NCBI GenBank assembly: GCA_964623505.1
Contig: CAZUSP010000010.1
Span: 1-19,539 of the forward strand
Origin: CAZUSP01 sp964623505
Lineage (GTDB): Bacteria; Patescibacteriota; Minisyncoccia; Minisyncoccales; UBA1441
DNA: 19,539 nucleotides
Direction: 5' to 3'
Both the position numbers and the translations under genes were made by a program. How positions within the stretch are numbered: position 1 is the first letter of the stretch; every line of letters starts with the position of its first letter. A model generated the notes under the pieces. That model was not told the DNA's origin, ran no database searches, and was given only the letters and a program-made list of their open reading frames with translations. This document shows, in pieces, positions 5,996 to 13,974 of the stretch.

Positions 5996-6928
5996 ATGAA
6001 ACAGCGCAAAAAAATAAAAGTCATCGGCGTGGGGGGCTCCGGCTCGAATACTATTGACCGAATGAAAAGGCGTCGGACCAAGGGGATTGAGTTGATTGCG
6101 GTCAATACCGATGTCCAGGATCTGAGGGCTAAGTCAGCCGATCGAAAAATCCAGATCGGTCCTAAGGCAACCGGTGGACTGGGAGCGGGGATGGATATAT
6201 CTTTGGGCCGGGCCGCTGCCGAAGAATCCAAGGTAGAATTAGAAAAGATGTTGGCTGGGGCCGATATGGTCTTTATCGCTTGTGGTCTCGGCGGCGGCTC
6301 GGGCACCGGGGCGTCGCCAGTCTTGGCTCAATTAGCTCGCTCGATGGGCATTCTGACGGTGGCGGCCGTGACCACCCCCTTTTCTTTTGAGGGAGAGCCA
6401 AGAGCCAAAATAGCCAAGGCGGGGTTGGACAAATTAAGACCAGAGGTTGATACTTTATTAGTTGTGCCGAACGATAAACTGCTTGATCTGGTCAGCGATA
6501 AAACATCCTTACTGCACGCTTTTGTTTTATGTGACCAAGTGCTTCATAATGCTATTCAGGGAATTGCCGATCTGATTGTCTCTTCCGGCGACATCAATGT
6601 TGACTTTGCTGCTTTAAAGTCGGTCATCAAAAGATCCGGTCCGGCTCTTTTTGGCATTGGCGCCGCATCAGGGAAAAATCGGGCAGCCAAGGCGATCAAA
6701 AAAGCCCTATCTTCTCCCTTATTGGATTTTTCCTTAGAAGGAGCCAGGGCGGCGCTGCTTAACATTGCCAGCAGCGGAGATCTGACGCTGGAAGAAGTTC
6801 ATTCAATTGCCGGTCAGGTTCGTCAAACCATTAAACCCAACGCCAATCTGGTTTTTGGAACCTCGCTAGACAGGCACCTGAAATCAGGTACAATAAGGAT
6901 CACTATTATCGCCACCGGAGTAAATTAA
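5996..6928 (+). CDS. ftsZ: FtsZ, core-only form lacking the C-terminal tail
   Basis: Tubulin-like GTPase that forms the division ring. 310 residues from ATG 5996; a TTG codon just upstream is less likely. The GTP-binding parts are intact: GVGGSGSNT at the N-terminus, the tubulin signature GGGSGTGA (residues 99-106), EGEPR, VPNDKLL and DQVLHNAIQGI. Two features are unusual. The T7 loop reads NVDFAALKS: D203 matches E. coli D209, but A206 stands where the catalytic Asp (E. coli D212) is expected. The protein also ends at IRITIIATGVN, the end of the globular core, so the linker and the C-terminal peptide that binds FtsA, ZipA or SepF are missing. The stop codon is clean, with no sign of a frameshifted tail before nrdD 12 nt later. 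It may be a specialised paralogue or the sole FtsZ. Confidence 0.9.
   Translation: MKQRKKIKVIGVGGSGSNTIDRMKRRRTKGIELIAVNTDVQDLRAKSADRKIQIGPKATGGLGAGMDISLGRAAAEESKVELEKMLAGADMVFIACGLGGGSGTGASPVLAQLARSMGILTVAAVTTPFSFEGEPRAKIAKAGLDKLRPEVDTLLVVPNDKLLDLVSDKTSLLHAFVLCDQVLHNAIQGIADLIVSSGDINVDFAALKSVIKRSGPALFGIGAASGKNRAAKAIKKALSSPLLDFSLEGARAALLNIASSGDLTLEEVHSIAGQVRQTIKPNANLVFGTSLDRHLKSGTIRITIIATGVN
6867..6894 (+). promoter_or_regulatory. Possible nrdDG promoter with a palindromic operator in its spacer
   Basis: Inside the 3' end of ftsZ: TAGACA (6867-6872), 16-nt spacer, TACAAT (6889-6894). The perfect palindrome ACCTGAAATCAGGT (6876-6889) fills the spacer, where a repressor would block polymerase. 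It does not resemble the NrdR box. The bases also code for FtsZ residues (HLKSGT), so chance cannot be excluded. Confidence 0.35.
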
Positions 6929-6940
6929 TTATAGACAACG

Positions 6941-9049
6941 ATGAAAATTCACCAGTCGTTTCCCAGCAAAATTCGGAAGAGATCAGGAGAGGTTGTTTCT
7001 TTTGACCAAAGCAAGATCACGACGGCCATTCATAAAGCAGGGCAGGCAACTGGTGAATTTGGCCTGACCGAGGCTGAAAAATTAAGCCATCAGGTTTTAA
7101 GGCAAATAAATCGCAAGCTGTCTCGCGATCTGCCGACGGTCGAGCAGGTTCAAGACCTGGTCGAGGAAGTGTTGTTGTCCTCTCCCTATCGGGCCACGGC
7201 CAGGGCTTATATCATCTATCGCGATCAGCATGCCCGCATCAGGGAAATTGCGAACCAGAGCAACGTTGATGATATTGACCAGTATCTGACCGGTGATGAC
7301 TGGCAGGTCAAAGAGAATAGCAATATGACCTATTCTCTGCAGGGATTGAACCACTATATCTCGTCCAAGATAAACAGTGTTTATTGGTTGAGCAAAATAT
7401 ATTCAAAAGAGGTGCGAGCGGCTCATCAAAGCGGTGATTTTCATATTCATGACCTCGGGTCGCTTTCGGTTTACTGCGTTGGCTGGGATCTGCAGGATCT
7501 TTTAACGGTTGGATTCCGGGGAGCTTCCGGAAAGATCGAGAGCCGGCCGCCCAGACACTTCCGATCAGCTCTGGGCCAGATCTGCAACTTTCTTTATACT
7601 CTTCAGGGAGAATCGGCTGGGGCCGAGGCCTTTTCCAGTTTTGACACGCTTTTAGCCCCATATGTCCGCTATGATGGACTGACTTACCCCGAAGTTAGAC
7701 AGGCCATGCAAGAGTTTATTTTCAACATGAATATTCCAACCAGGGTCGGCTTTCAAACTCCTTTTACCAATTTGACCTTTGATTTGATTGTGCCGGATCA
7801 CTACCGCCAACAACCGGTTCTGATTGGAGGACAGCCGCAAAAGGAAACTTATGGCCATTTTCAGGAAGAAATGAATATGATCAACCGGGCCTTTTTAGAG
7901 GTGATGATCGAGGGTGACGACCGGGGCCGGGTATTCACCTTTCCGATACCGACCTACAACATTACTAAGGATTTTGACTGGGAAAACTCAATTTCTCCTT
8001 ATCTCTGGGAAGCAACAGCCAAGTACGGTCTGCCCTACTTCGCCAATTTTGTTAACTCCGATATGAGGCCGGAAGATGTTCGCAGTATGTGCTGCCGCTT
8101 GAGGCTTTCTTTAGAGGATTTGACCAAGAGGGGCGGCGGTTTGTTTGGGGCCAATCCGCTGACTGGAAGCATTGGGGTGGTCACTATCAACATGCCTCGC
8201 CTGGGCTATTTGGCCAAAAATAAGGAAGATTTCTTTGCCCGGTTAGACAGGTTGATGGTGATGGCCAAGGAAAGCCTGGAGACCAAGAGAAAGGTTTTGG
8301 AGGGGTTCACCGAGCACAATCTTTATCCCTATTCCAAGTTTTATCTTCGCAGCGTCAAGGAGAGATTCGGCCGCTATTGGCACAATCATTTTTCGACCAT
8401 TGGCTTGGTCGGACTGAACGAAGCCGAGATCAACTTTATGGGGCGGAACATATCTACTCCGGAAGGGCAGGCCTTTGCTTTAGAGGTCTTGGATTTCATC
8501 CGCGAAAAGTTAATTGATTTTCAGAATGAAACCGGGGTGAGTTACAACCTGGAAGCTACTCCGGCCGAGGCCACTTCTTATCGGCTGGCTCTTCGGGACA
8601 AAGAACGTTATCCCGAGATAAAATGTGCCAATGAGCCGGATTATCGCAAAGGAGCCGCTCCTTATTACACCAACTCTTCTCAATTGCCGGTTGATTATAC
8701 CGACGATCTGTTTGAAATACTGGAACAGCAAGACGAGATACAATGCAAATATACTGGCGGCACGGTTCTGCACTTCTTTTTGGGTGAAAGAATCACCGAG
8801 ATTGAAGCCGTCCCGGTTTTGATCAAAAAGATCTGTCAGCGCTATCGGCTGCCTTACTTTACCCTCTCGCCCACTTTTTCTGTTTGTCCGAAACATGGTT
8901 ATTTGCCGGGCGAACAGCCCTATTGCTCTCGGTGCGGAAGCGAGTGCGAGATTTATGCCCGGATTGTCGGCTATTTACGACCGATCCGAAACTGGAATAA
9001 CGGGAAGGCTGAAGAATTTAAACATCGGACAAAAATTAAAGCCAGTTAA
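6941..9049 (+). CDS. nrdD: Anaerobic (class III) ribonucleoside-triphosphate reductase
   Basis: Glycyl-radical enzyme that makes dNTPs from NTPs without oxygen, which points to an anaerobic life. 702 residues. An N-terminal ATP-cone (IRKRSGEVVSFDQSKI) is the usual allosteric site. The central barrel carries MCCRLRLSL from residue 383, with candidate thiyl-radical cysteines C384/C385. The C-terminal zinc site uses CPKH (C649, H652) and CSRC (C662, C665). The glycyl-radical loop is RIVGYLRPIRNWNNGKAEEF, with G677 the radical glycine. This motif form resembles Thermotoga-type NrdD more than the E. coli type. Its stop overlaps the nrdG start by one base, so the enzyme and its activase are coupled. 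Confidence 0.97.
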   Translation: MKIHQSFPSKIRKRSGEVVSFDQSKITTAIHKAGQATGEFGLTEAEKLSHQVLRQINRKLSRDLPTVEQVQDLVEEVLLSSPYRATARAYIIYRDQHARIREIANQSNVDDIDQYLTGDDWQVKENSNMTYSLQGLNHYISSKINSVYWLSKIYSKEVRAAHQSGDFHIHDLGSLSVYCVGWDLQDLLTVGFRGASGKIESRPPRHFRSALGQICNFLYTLQGESAGAEAFSSFDTLLAPYVRYDGLTYPEVRQAMQEFIFNMNIPTRVGFQTPFTNLTFDLIVPDHYRQQPVLIGGQPQKETYGHFQEEMNMINRAFLEVMIEGDDRGRVFTFPIPTYNITKDFDWENSISPYLWEATAKYGLPYFANFVNSDMRPEDVRSMCCRLRLSLEDLTKRGGGLFGANPLTGSIGVVTINMPRLGYLAKNKEDFFARLDRLMVMAKESLETKRKVLEGFTEHNLYPYSKFYLRSVKERFGRYWHNHFSTIGLVGLNEAEINFMGRNISTPEGQAFALEVLDFIREKLIDFQNETGVSYNLEATPAEATSYRLALRDKERYPEIKCANEPDYRKGAAPYYTNSSQLPVDYTDDLFEILEQQDEIQCKYTGGTVLHFFLGERITEIEAVPVLIKKICQRYRLPYFTLSPTFSVCPKHGYLPGEQPYCSRCGSECEIYARIVGYLRPIRNWNNGKAEEFKHRTKIKAS

Positions 9050-9744
9050 TGAAGATTGGCGGGTATCAGAAATTCTCGCTGATAGATTATCCGGGCAAAC
9101 TAAGCGCGGTTATTTTTACCCAGGGCTGCAACATGCTCTGTCCTTACTGCCACAATCCGGAGTTGGTTGAACCTCATTTATTTATTGAACCGATAGCGGT
9201 TGACCAAATAATATCTTTTCTCAAAAGCCGGCTTGATCATCTGAATGGCGTGGTCGTTACCGGAGGGGAGCCGACCATTCAACCTGATCTCACCGGCTTT
9301 TTGGCGGAAATCAACCAGATGGGATATCAGATAAAACTTGACACCAATGGCAGCCGGCCCGACGTTTTAAGGAGTTTGATCGATCAAAAGATGGTTAATT
9401 TCCTGGCGATGGACATCAAGGCGCCTTGGAAACGTTATCAAGAGATAACTGGTTCCAATATTGATCCGGATACGGTTAAAAAAAGCGTTGAGCTGATCAA
9501 ATCGTCTCAAGTCGATTATGAGTTCAGAACAACCATCGTGGCGGAACAGCTTTCCCGAGAAGATATCTTTTCAATGGCTGATTCAATCCGGGGAGCTCGA
9601 AAATATGTTCTGCAGCAATTTAAGCCATCAAACAAATTGCTGGGTCGAAGATTCAATCGTTGCGGCACCTACCCGAAATCAGAGCTTGAATCCTGGGCGA
9701 AAGAACTGACGGGGAGAGATGTTGATAAATGTTTGGTGCGCTGA
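9049..9744 (+). CDS. nrdG: Anaerobic ribonucleotide reductase activating protein (radical SAM)
   Basis: Radical SAM enzyme that generates the glycyl radical on NrdD using an Fe4S4 cluster and S-adenosylmethionine. 231 residues. The cluster cysteines are C27, C31 and C34 in GCNMLCPYCHNP. The SAM-binding VVVTGGEPTIQPDL follows, then the rest of a partial barrel (LDTNGSRP, FLAMDIKAPW). The ATG shares its A with the nrdD stop codon, the tightest form of coupling and consistent with a 1:1 functional pair. Its length and N-terminus (GYQKFSLIDYPGKLSAVIFTQGCN) match the pyruvate formate-lyase-activase-like subgroup of NrdG. Confidence 0.96.
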   Translation: MKIGGYQKFSLIDYPGKLSAVIFTQGCNMLCPYCHNPELVEPHLFIEPIAVDQIISFLKSRLDHLNGVVVTGGEPTIQPDLTGFLAEINQMGYQIKLDTNGSRPDVLRSLIDQKMVNFLAMDIKAPWKRYQEITGSNIDPDTVKKSVELIKSSQVDYEFRTTIVAEQLSREDIFSMADSIRGARKYVLQQFKPSNKLLGRRFNRCGTYPKSELESWAKELTGRDVDKCLVR

Positions 9745-11192
9745 TGGCTTTCAGCCGATTTGTTTTTCAAACAGCTTTATTTTTTATCTTGGGCCTAGCC
9801 CTGTCCAGTTTCGGGTTGTTCCCCGGAGTCATGGTTGTTTTTGGTATGGTCGCTGGTCTTTTGATCGCCATTTTTGACCAAAGATCGGTTTTGGCTTTTG
9901 GTTTGATCGGCCTGGCTCTAGGGGCCGGCTATTTCAACTATCGTTTTGAACAAAGAGTTTTTTTGACCGAGCGCTGGGCCGAAGAAAACAAGGTGGTTTT
10001 GGTCGGGACGATTTCGGAGATGTCTGAAATTCGAGCTTCGGGAGTTGGATTAACCTTAAGAGTGGACTGGCCCGTTTCGGCTCGATCGGAAAAGCTCAAA
10101 GGAAAGATTTTTATCTTTGGGGGTCATCATTTGGCTGATCGCGGCATCGGCGATCAAATTGTAGTCTCGGGCCGGCTTGCTTCCGGGGATAATGATTATT
10201 GGGGTTGGCGGCTGAAAGAAGGCCTCCACGGCTCTATTTTTCATCCCGAGATTGAGAGCGTCGGATTCAATTTTCTTTATTCGATCAACCGGGCTATTTC
10301 TCAGATTCGTCGAAAAGCCGGTGAATTAGCCGATCTTCGTTTGGCCGAACCGCAATCTTCTTTGCTGAAGGCGATGATATTTGGCTGGCAGCCAGCCGAT
10401 TCTGTCCTGACCGATCAATTGACTCGGACCGGCTTGAGCCACGTAGCGGTGGTTTCGGGAATGAATTTGGTCATCTTGGTTGGGCTTGTCCTGGGATTGT
10501 CCGAAAAGAGAGAGTGGCGGCCAACTTATACGGCCGGACTGGCGGGGTTGGTTATCTTGTTGTTTGTTTTAATGACGGGTGGCCATCCTTCAATTTATCG
10601 AGCGGGGATAATGTCGGGCCTTGGATTAATTGGGTTATGGCTGGGGCGATTGAGCCGACCAGAACGTTCATTGGTTTGGGCTGCTCTTGTTTTATTGCTG
10701 GCCAATCCTTTCTTGTTGCGCTGGGACATAGGATTCCAGCTTTCTTTTTTGGCCGTTTTGGGCCTAGTTTATCTGCTCCCTTGGCTGAAGAAGCTTTTTG
10801 ATCTTTTTTGGCCGGATTCGCTGGGACGAGAGCTTTTTTTAGTGACGATAGCCGCGCAAATAGCAACCTGGCCGGTGGCGGCCTATTATTTTGGCCAGTT
10901 TTCTCTTATCGGGCCATTGGCCAATGTGGCCGTGGTTGGTTTTTTGCCGGCCATATTCATTTTGGGACTGGCCTTCTTTTTATTGGCGGGGTTGATGCCA
11001 ATTTCCTTATTGCTGGGCTTAGTTTTGACGGGTATTGTTAGGATTATCTGGCTGCTTTCTGAAATTAACTGGGCGGTTGCGGCATTTCAGGTTTCCGGGT
11101 TATTCTTGATGATTTATTATTTGATCGGGTTACTAATAATCATTTTTCTGAAAAAGAGAAATCCCTCTTTTCATGCGCCGGGATTATGTTAG
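9744..11192 (+). CDS. comEC: ComEC/Rec2-type DNA uptake channel, without the hydrolase domain
   Basis: Inner-membrane channel that passes single-stranded DNA into the cell in natural competence. 482 residues. Two or three N-terminal membrane segments precede a soluble DUF4131-like OB region (about 75-170). The Competence domain follows, with its hallmarks TGLSHVAVVSGMNL (M240), PSIYRAGIMSGLGL and DIGFQLSFLAVLGL, and many hydrophobic segments. There is no C-terminal metallo-beta-lactamase domain, as in many short ComEC proteins. I chose ATG 9744 because it overlaps the nrdG stop as TGATG. ATG 9729 in the same frame is possible and has a weak GGAG about 11 nt upstream. DNA uptake could feed nucleotide salvage, but no other competence gene is in view. 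Confidence 0.9.
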   Translation: MAFSRFVFQTALFFILGLALSSFGLFPGVMVVFGMVAGLLIAIFDQRSVLAFGLIGLALGAGYFNYRFEQRVFLTERWAEENKVVLVGTISEMSEIRASGVGLTLRVDWPVSARSEKLKGKIFIFGGHHLADRGIGDQIVVSGRLASGDNDYWGWRLKEGLHGSIFHPEIESVGFNFLYSINRAISQIRRKAGELADLRLAEPQSSLLKAMIFGWQPADSVLTDQLTRTGLSHVAVVSGMNLVILVGLVLGLSEKREWRPTYTAGLAGLVILLFVLMTGGHPSIYRAGIMSGLGLIGLWLGRLSRPERSLVWAALVLLLANPFLLRWDIGFQLSFLAVLGLVYLLPWLKKLFDLFWPDSLGRELFLVTIAAQIATWPVAAYYFGQFSLIGPLANVAVVGFLPAIFILGLAFFLLAGLMPISLLLGLVLTGIVRIIWLLSEINWAVAAFQVSGLFLMIYYLIGLLIIIFLKKRNPSFHAPGLC

Positions 11193-11195
11193 AAT
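11190..11195 (+). promoter_or_regulatory. Extended -10 promoter of the propeller-protein gene
   Basis: TG-T-TAGAAT, with the hexamer at 11190-11195, overlapping the comEC stop codon; the -35 is poor. The expected start near 11202 leaves a leader of about 30 nt before ATG 11232. Confidence 0.4.
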
Positions 11196-11231
11196 AAACC
11201 TGCTTATTTATTAAAAGACAAGACCCCATCT

Positions 11232-13943
11232 ATGAAAAAGATCAATCTAACGCTGGCGGAAATAGTAGCTGGCATTTTGCTGTTGGTCTTGATCGGTGTC
11301 TCAGTTTATCTCGTTTTGAACTACAACCAAGCGCGGGCGAGAGACATTCAGCGAGAAAAGGACTTGGCCCGGGTTCAGCAAGCTCTTCAGTCTTACCATA
11401 TTGATCATGGCCGCTATCCCAAAAGAGACGGCGGCGCTCGCTTAGAAGAAGACTTGGGCTTGGCGGCCGATCTTCATCCATATCTACCCGGGGGTCTTCC
11501 TCGCGACCTGCTTTACCCCCAAACCTATCGTCGCGATGGATCCCTGGAAATCTATACTTATTTCTACCGAACCAAAGATAATGGTTCAGAGTATCAAATA
11601 TTTGCTCCGCGAGAGACGGGCGGGGGCGGTTTTATCACAGTTTATTCGGTTGATGGCCGGGATATAACCTGGGTCGGCAGCGAACCAATGGAGTTGTCGC
11701 TGCATAGCGGCGATCGCCCTTTCGTCACCTCCAATCCGGACCACATTCAAGTGACCACTTCTATGACAATTAAAACCAGCGGGCAGGCCTCGAATCAAGT
11801 TTCGGTCCAGGATCAAGGATTTCGGGGAAGCATTGCCGGAGAGCTGGGAGTGGTTGATCTATTGGCGGCCAATGAGATTCGCTTTGACATCAAACAAAGC
11901 GTGCCGGGAGAGAAAATATTAGGATTCTTTTCTGGATCAGGGCCATTGTCGGCTGGAGAAAATAAAGCCCGGGCCGTGGTCGAAGACGGTCAATATATCT
12001 ACGTTGGGTTGGACACTTCTCCGGGTCAGATTGTCCGAATTCTTAAAAATGATTTTAGTCGGGCTGAAACCAAGACCCTGGCGCAGGGAGAAAGCCGAGT
12101 GGCTTCATTGATTGCTGATCAAGATTATATTTTTATAGGGTTGGCCACTTCTCCGGCCAGAGTGATTCGATTGGCAAAATCTGATTTTACAACAACTCGA
12201 ACGGTGTTGTTTCCCACCGGGCAGAACATGGCCCAGTCCATAGCCCAAGATGATGAATATATTTATGTCGGGATTGAGTCTTCGCCCGGCCAGATAATCA
12301 GAATTCATAAAAGGGACATGACCACCAAGGCTTTCGCCTTGGGCGACGCTGGTTCTAATGTGAAAGGAGTGGTGAGCGACGGTTCCCATCTTTATGCAGT
12401 TTTAGACATGTCGCCGGCCAGAGTTGTCCGAGTTGACAAGAACGACGGCCGGATTTGGTCGAGCGTTCTTTCCCCGGGAGAGGAGCTCCCTTCGGCCATG
12501 ATTCAAGACCAGGATTTTCTTTACATCTCTTTGGCTACTCGACAGGGCCGATTGATCCGAGTGGCTAAAAACAACTTTGCCGCTACTTCCAAGATAATGC
12601 CCCACTGGGATTCACCAATCGTCTCCATAGCCCAGGATGAGGAATATCTTTATTTAGGAACCAAAACCTCCCCCGCTGTTATTTTTCGAATAAGCCGATC
12701 AGATCTCTCGATTGAATCAATTATGCTTGATCGAGAAGAGAATGAGGCCTATGGGCTGTCGGCCCAAGGCGAGTATGTTCATATCGGACTGAATACCGAA
12801 CCGGCCAAGACGATTCGGCTGCCGAAAGATTCTTTTGCCAAAGATCAGCCGACCGCTCGGAAATTGGTCAAAGAAATGGTTGGCTTGGCCGAGAAACCAA
12901 GAGTCATAATTGAGGACAGGGATTATCTTTATATTGGACTGGCCACTACGCCAAGCATGATTGCTCGAGTTAATAAGAATGATTTTTCCAGAGTTTTTTA
13001 CAAGACCATGCCGGCTGGTTTTGAAGACATCAGCGACTTTGATCAAGACGATTACTATCTTTATGTTTCTTTTGAAACAGCCCTTGGCCATCTGGCTCGG
13101 ATTCGAAAGAGTGATTTTTCAATCGAGAGCCGAGTAATCGGCAGCGGATGCCGAGAGACCTCTTCGATTATTCATGACAGTGATTATATTTATGTTGGTT
13201 GCCGCACTCACCCGGGGCTGGTGGTCAGAATCAGCAAGATTGATCTGACCGACATATATTCAATTAGGTTGGGCCGGGATGACAGCCGAGTGGTGAGCAT
13301 GATTCAGGATGACCAATATATTTATCTTGGCCTAGCGGATGCTCCGGCCAAAATAGTTCGCATAAATAAAAACGACTATTCGGCCATAACGGTGAAGAGC
13401 CTAGAGATTGGGCGAGTCGGCATCTCTGATCTGGCCCAGGATGATAACTATGTTTATGCCGGTTTTAATCTTGAGCCGGGAGTGATTGTCCGTTTAAGCA
13501 AAAGGGACTTTACCACGACACTGGTTAAGACCTTGGCCATGGGCGAAGATTGGGTCGCTTCGCTGAGAGAGAATAGAGATTATATTTATGCCTGTCTGGC
13601 CACCACTCCAGCCAAGATAGTTCGACTCAACAAGAGCGATTTTTCGACTACCGTAACCAAGACCTTGGCGGCTGGCGAAAATGCCTGTCAAGCCATTGGT
13701 CTGGACGAGAACTTTATTTATGCTGCTCTTGACACCCGGCCGGCTCAAATTGCCCGGGTGCTTGATCTTAATCTGATTCCTAATGTGCAGCAAGCTGATG
13801 TTTTTGAACGCCACACTTTCAGCCTGTCTGGGTTAAGCATTGAACAAAGAAGCAAGAACCGTTATGACAAGATAATTTTTACTCCCTACAGGAACTCTTC
13901 TCGGTTTAGCTTTTTCTTGGATAACATTCGTTACAGCCGTTAA
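11232..13943 (+). CDS. Pilin-like membrane-anchored protein with 14 beta-propeller repeats
   Basis: 903 residues; I do not recognise a named gene. Residues 6-30 are a type IV pilin-like hydrophobic helix (LTLAEIVAGILLLVLIGVSV) with the characteristic Glu. Next is the pseudopilin-like segment typical of CPR proteins (IQREKDLARVQQALQSYHIDHGRYP). Residues about 165-240 and 852-903 look like two halves of one jelly-roll, CBM-like beta-sandwich (NEIRFDIKQSVPGEKILGF; FSFFLDNIRYS). Between them, residues 244-851 hold 14 tandem repeats averaging 43 residues, with the pattern D-Q-x-Y-I-Y-x-G-L, then P-x-x-I-V-R-I, then K-x-D-F-S. Fourteen fits two seven-bladed propellers. The residue before the expected prepilin cleavage point is Asn rather than Gly, so the anchor may stay uncleaved. 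The domain set suggests an extracellular binding or adhesion role, but this is inference. It has its own promoter-like site and is followed by htrA. Confidence 0.8.
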   Translation: MKKINLTLAEIVAGILLLVLIGVSVYLVLNYNQARARDIQREKDLARVQQALQSYHIDHGRYPKRDGGARLEEDLGLAADLHPYLPGGLPRDLLYPQTYRRDGSLEIYTYFYRTKDNGSEYQIFAPRETGGGGFITVYSVDGRDITWVGSEPMELSLHSGDRPFVTSNPDHIQVTTSMTIKTSGQASNQVSVQDQGFRGSIAGELGVVDLLAANEIRFDIKQSVPGEKILGFFSGSGPLSAGENKARAVVEDGQYIYVGLDTSPGQIVRILKNDFSRAETKTLAQGESRVASLIADQDYIFIGLATSPARVIRLAKSDFTTTRTVLFPTGQNMAQSIAQDDEYIYVGIESSPGQIIRIHKRDMTTKAFALGDAGSNVKGVVSDGSHLYAVLDMSPARVVRVDKNDGRIWSSVLSPGEELPSAMIQDQDFLYISLATRQGRLIRVAKNNFAATSKIMPHWDSPIVSIAQDEEYLYLGTKTSPAVIFRISRSDLSIESIMLDREENEAYGLSAQGEYVHIGLNTEPAKTIRLPKDSFAKDQPTARKLVKEMVGLAEKPRVIIEDRDYLYIGLATTPSMIARVNKNDFSRVFYKTMPAGFEDISDFDQDDYYLYVSFETALGHLARIRKSDFSIESRVIGSGCRETSSIIHDSDYIYVGCRTHPGLVVRISKIDLTDIYSIRLGRDDSRVVSMIQDDQYIYLGLADAPAKIVRINKNDYSAITVKSLEIGRVGISDLAQDDNYVYAGFNLEPGVIVRLSKRDFTTTLVKTLAMGEDWVASLRENRDYIYACLATTPAKIVRLNKSDFSTTVTKTLAAGENACQAIGLDENFIYAALDTRPAQIARVLDLNLIPNVQQADVFERHTFSLSGLSIEQRSKNRYDKIIFTPYRNSSRFSFFLDNIRYSR

Positions 13944-13974
13944 AGCTGTCTAAGTTAAAGATTATTGTTTTGAT

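Noticed and set aside
8895..9170. 91-codon plus-strand frame across the nrdD-nrdG junction
   Set aside because: Shadow frame of nrdD and nrdG, both confirmed by motifs.
9729..9743. Upstream ATG as comEC start
   Set aside because: Possible, with a weak GGAG upstream, but ATG 9744 overlaps the nrdG stop as TGATG, matching the tight coupling seen at nrdD-nrdG. Not excluded.
11960..13785. Repeats in the propeller gene as a CRISPR array or DNA-level tandem repeat
   Set aside because: The periodicity of about 130 bp is strong in protein but the DNA is diverged and stays in one frame; it encodes propeller blades.
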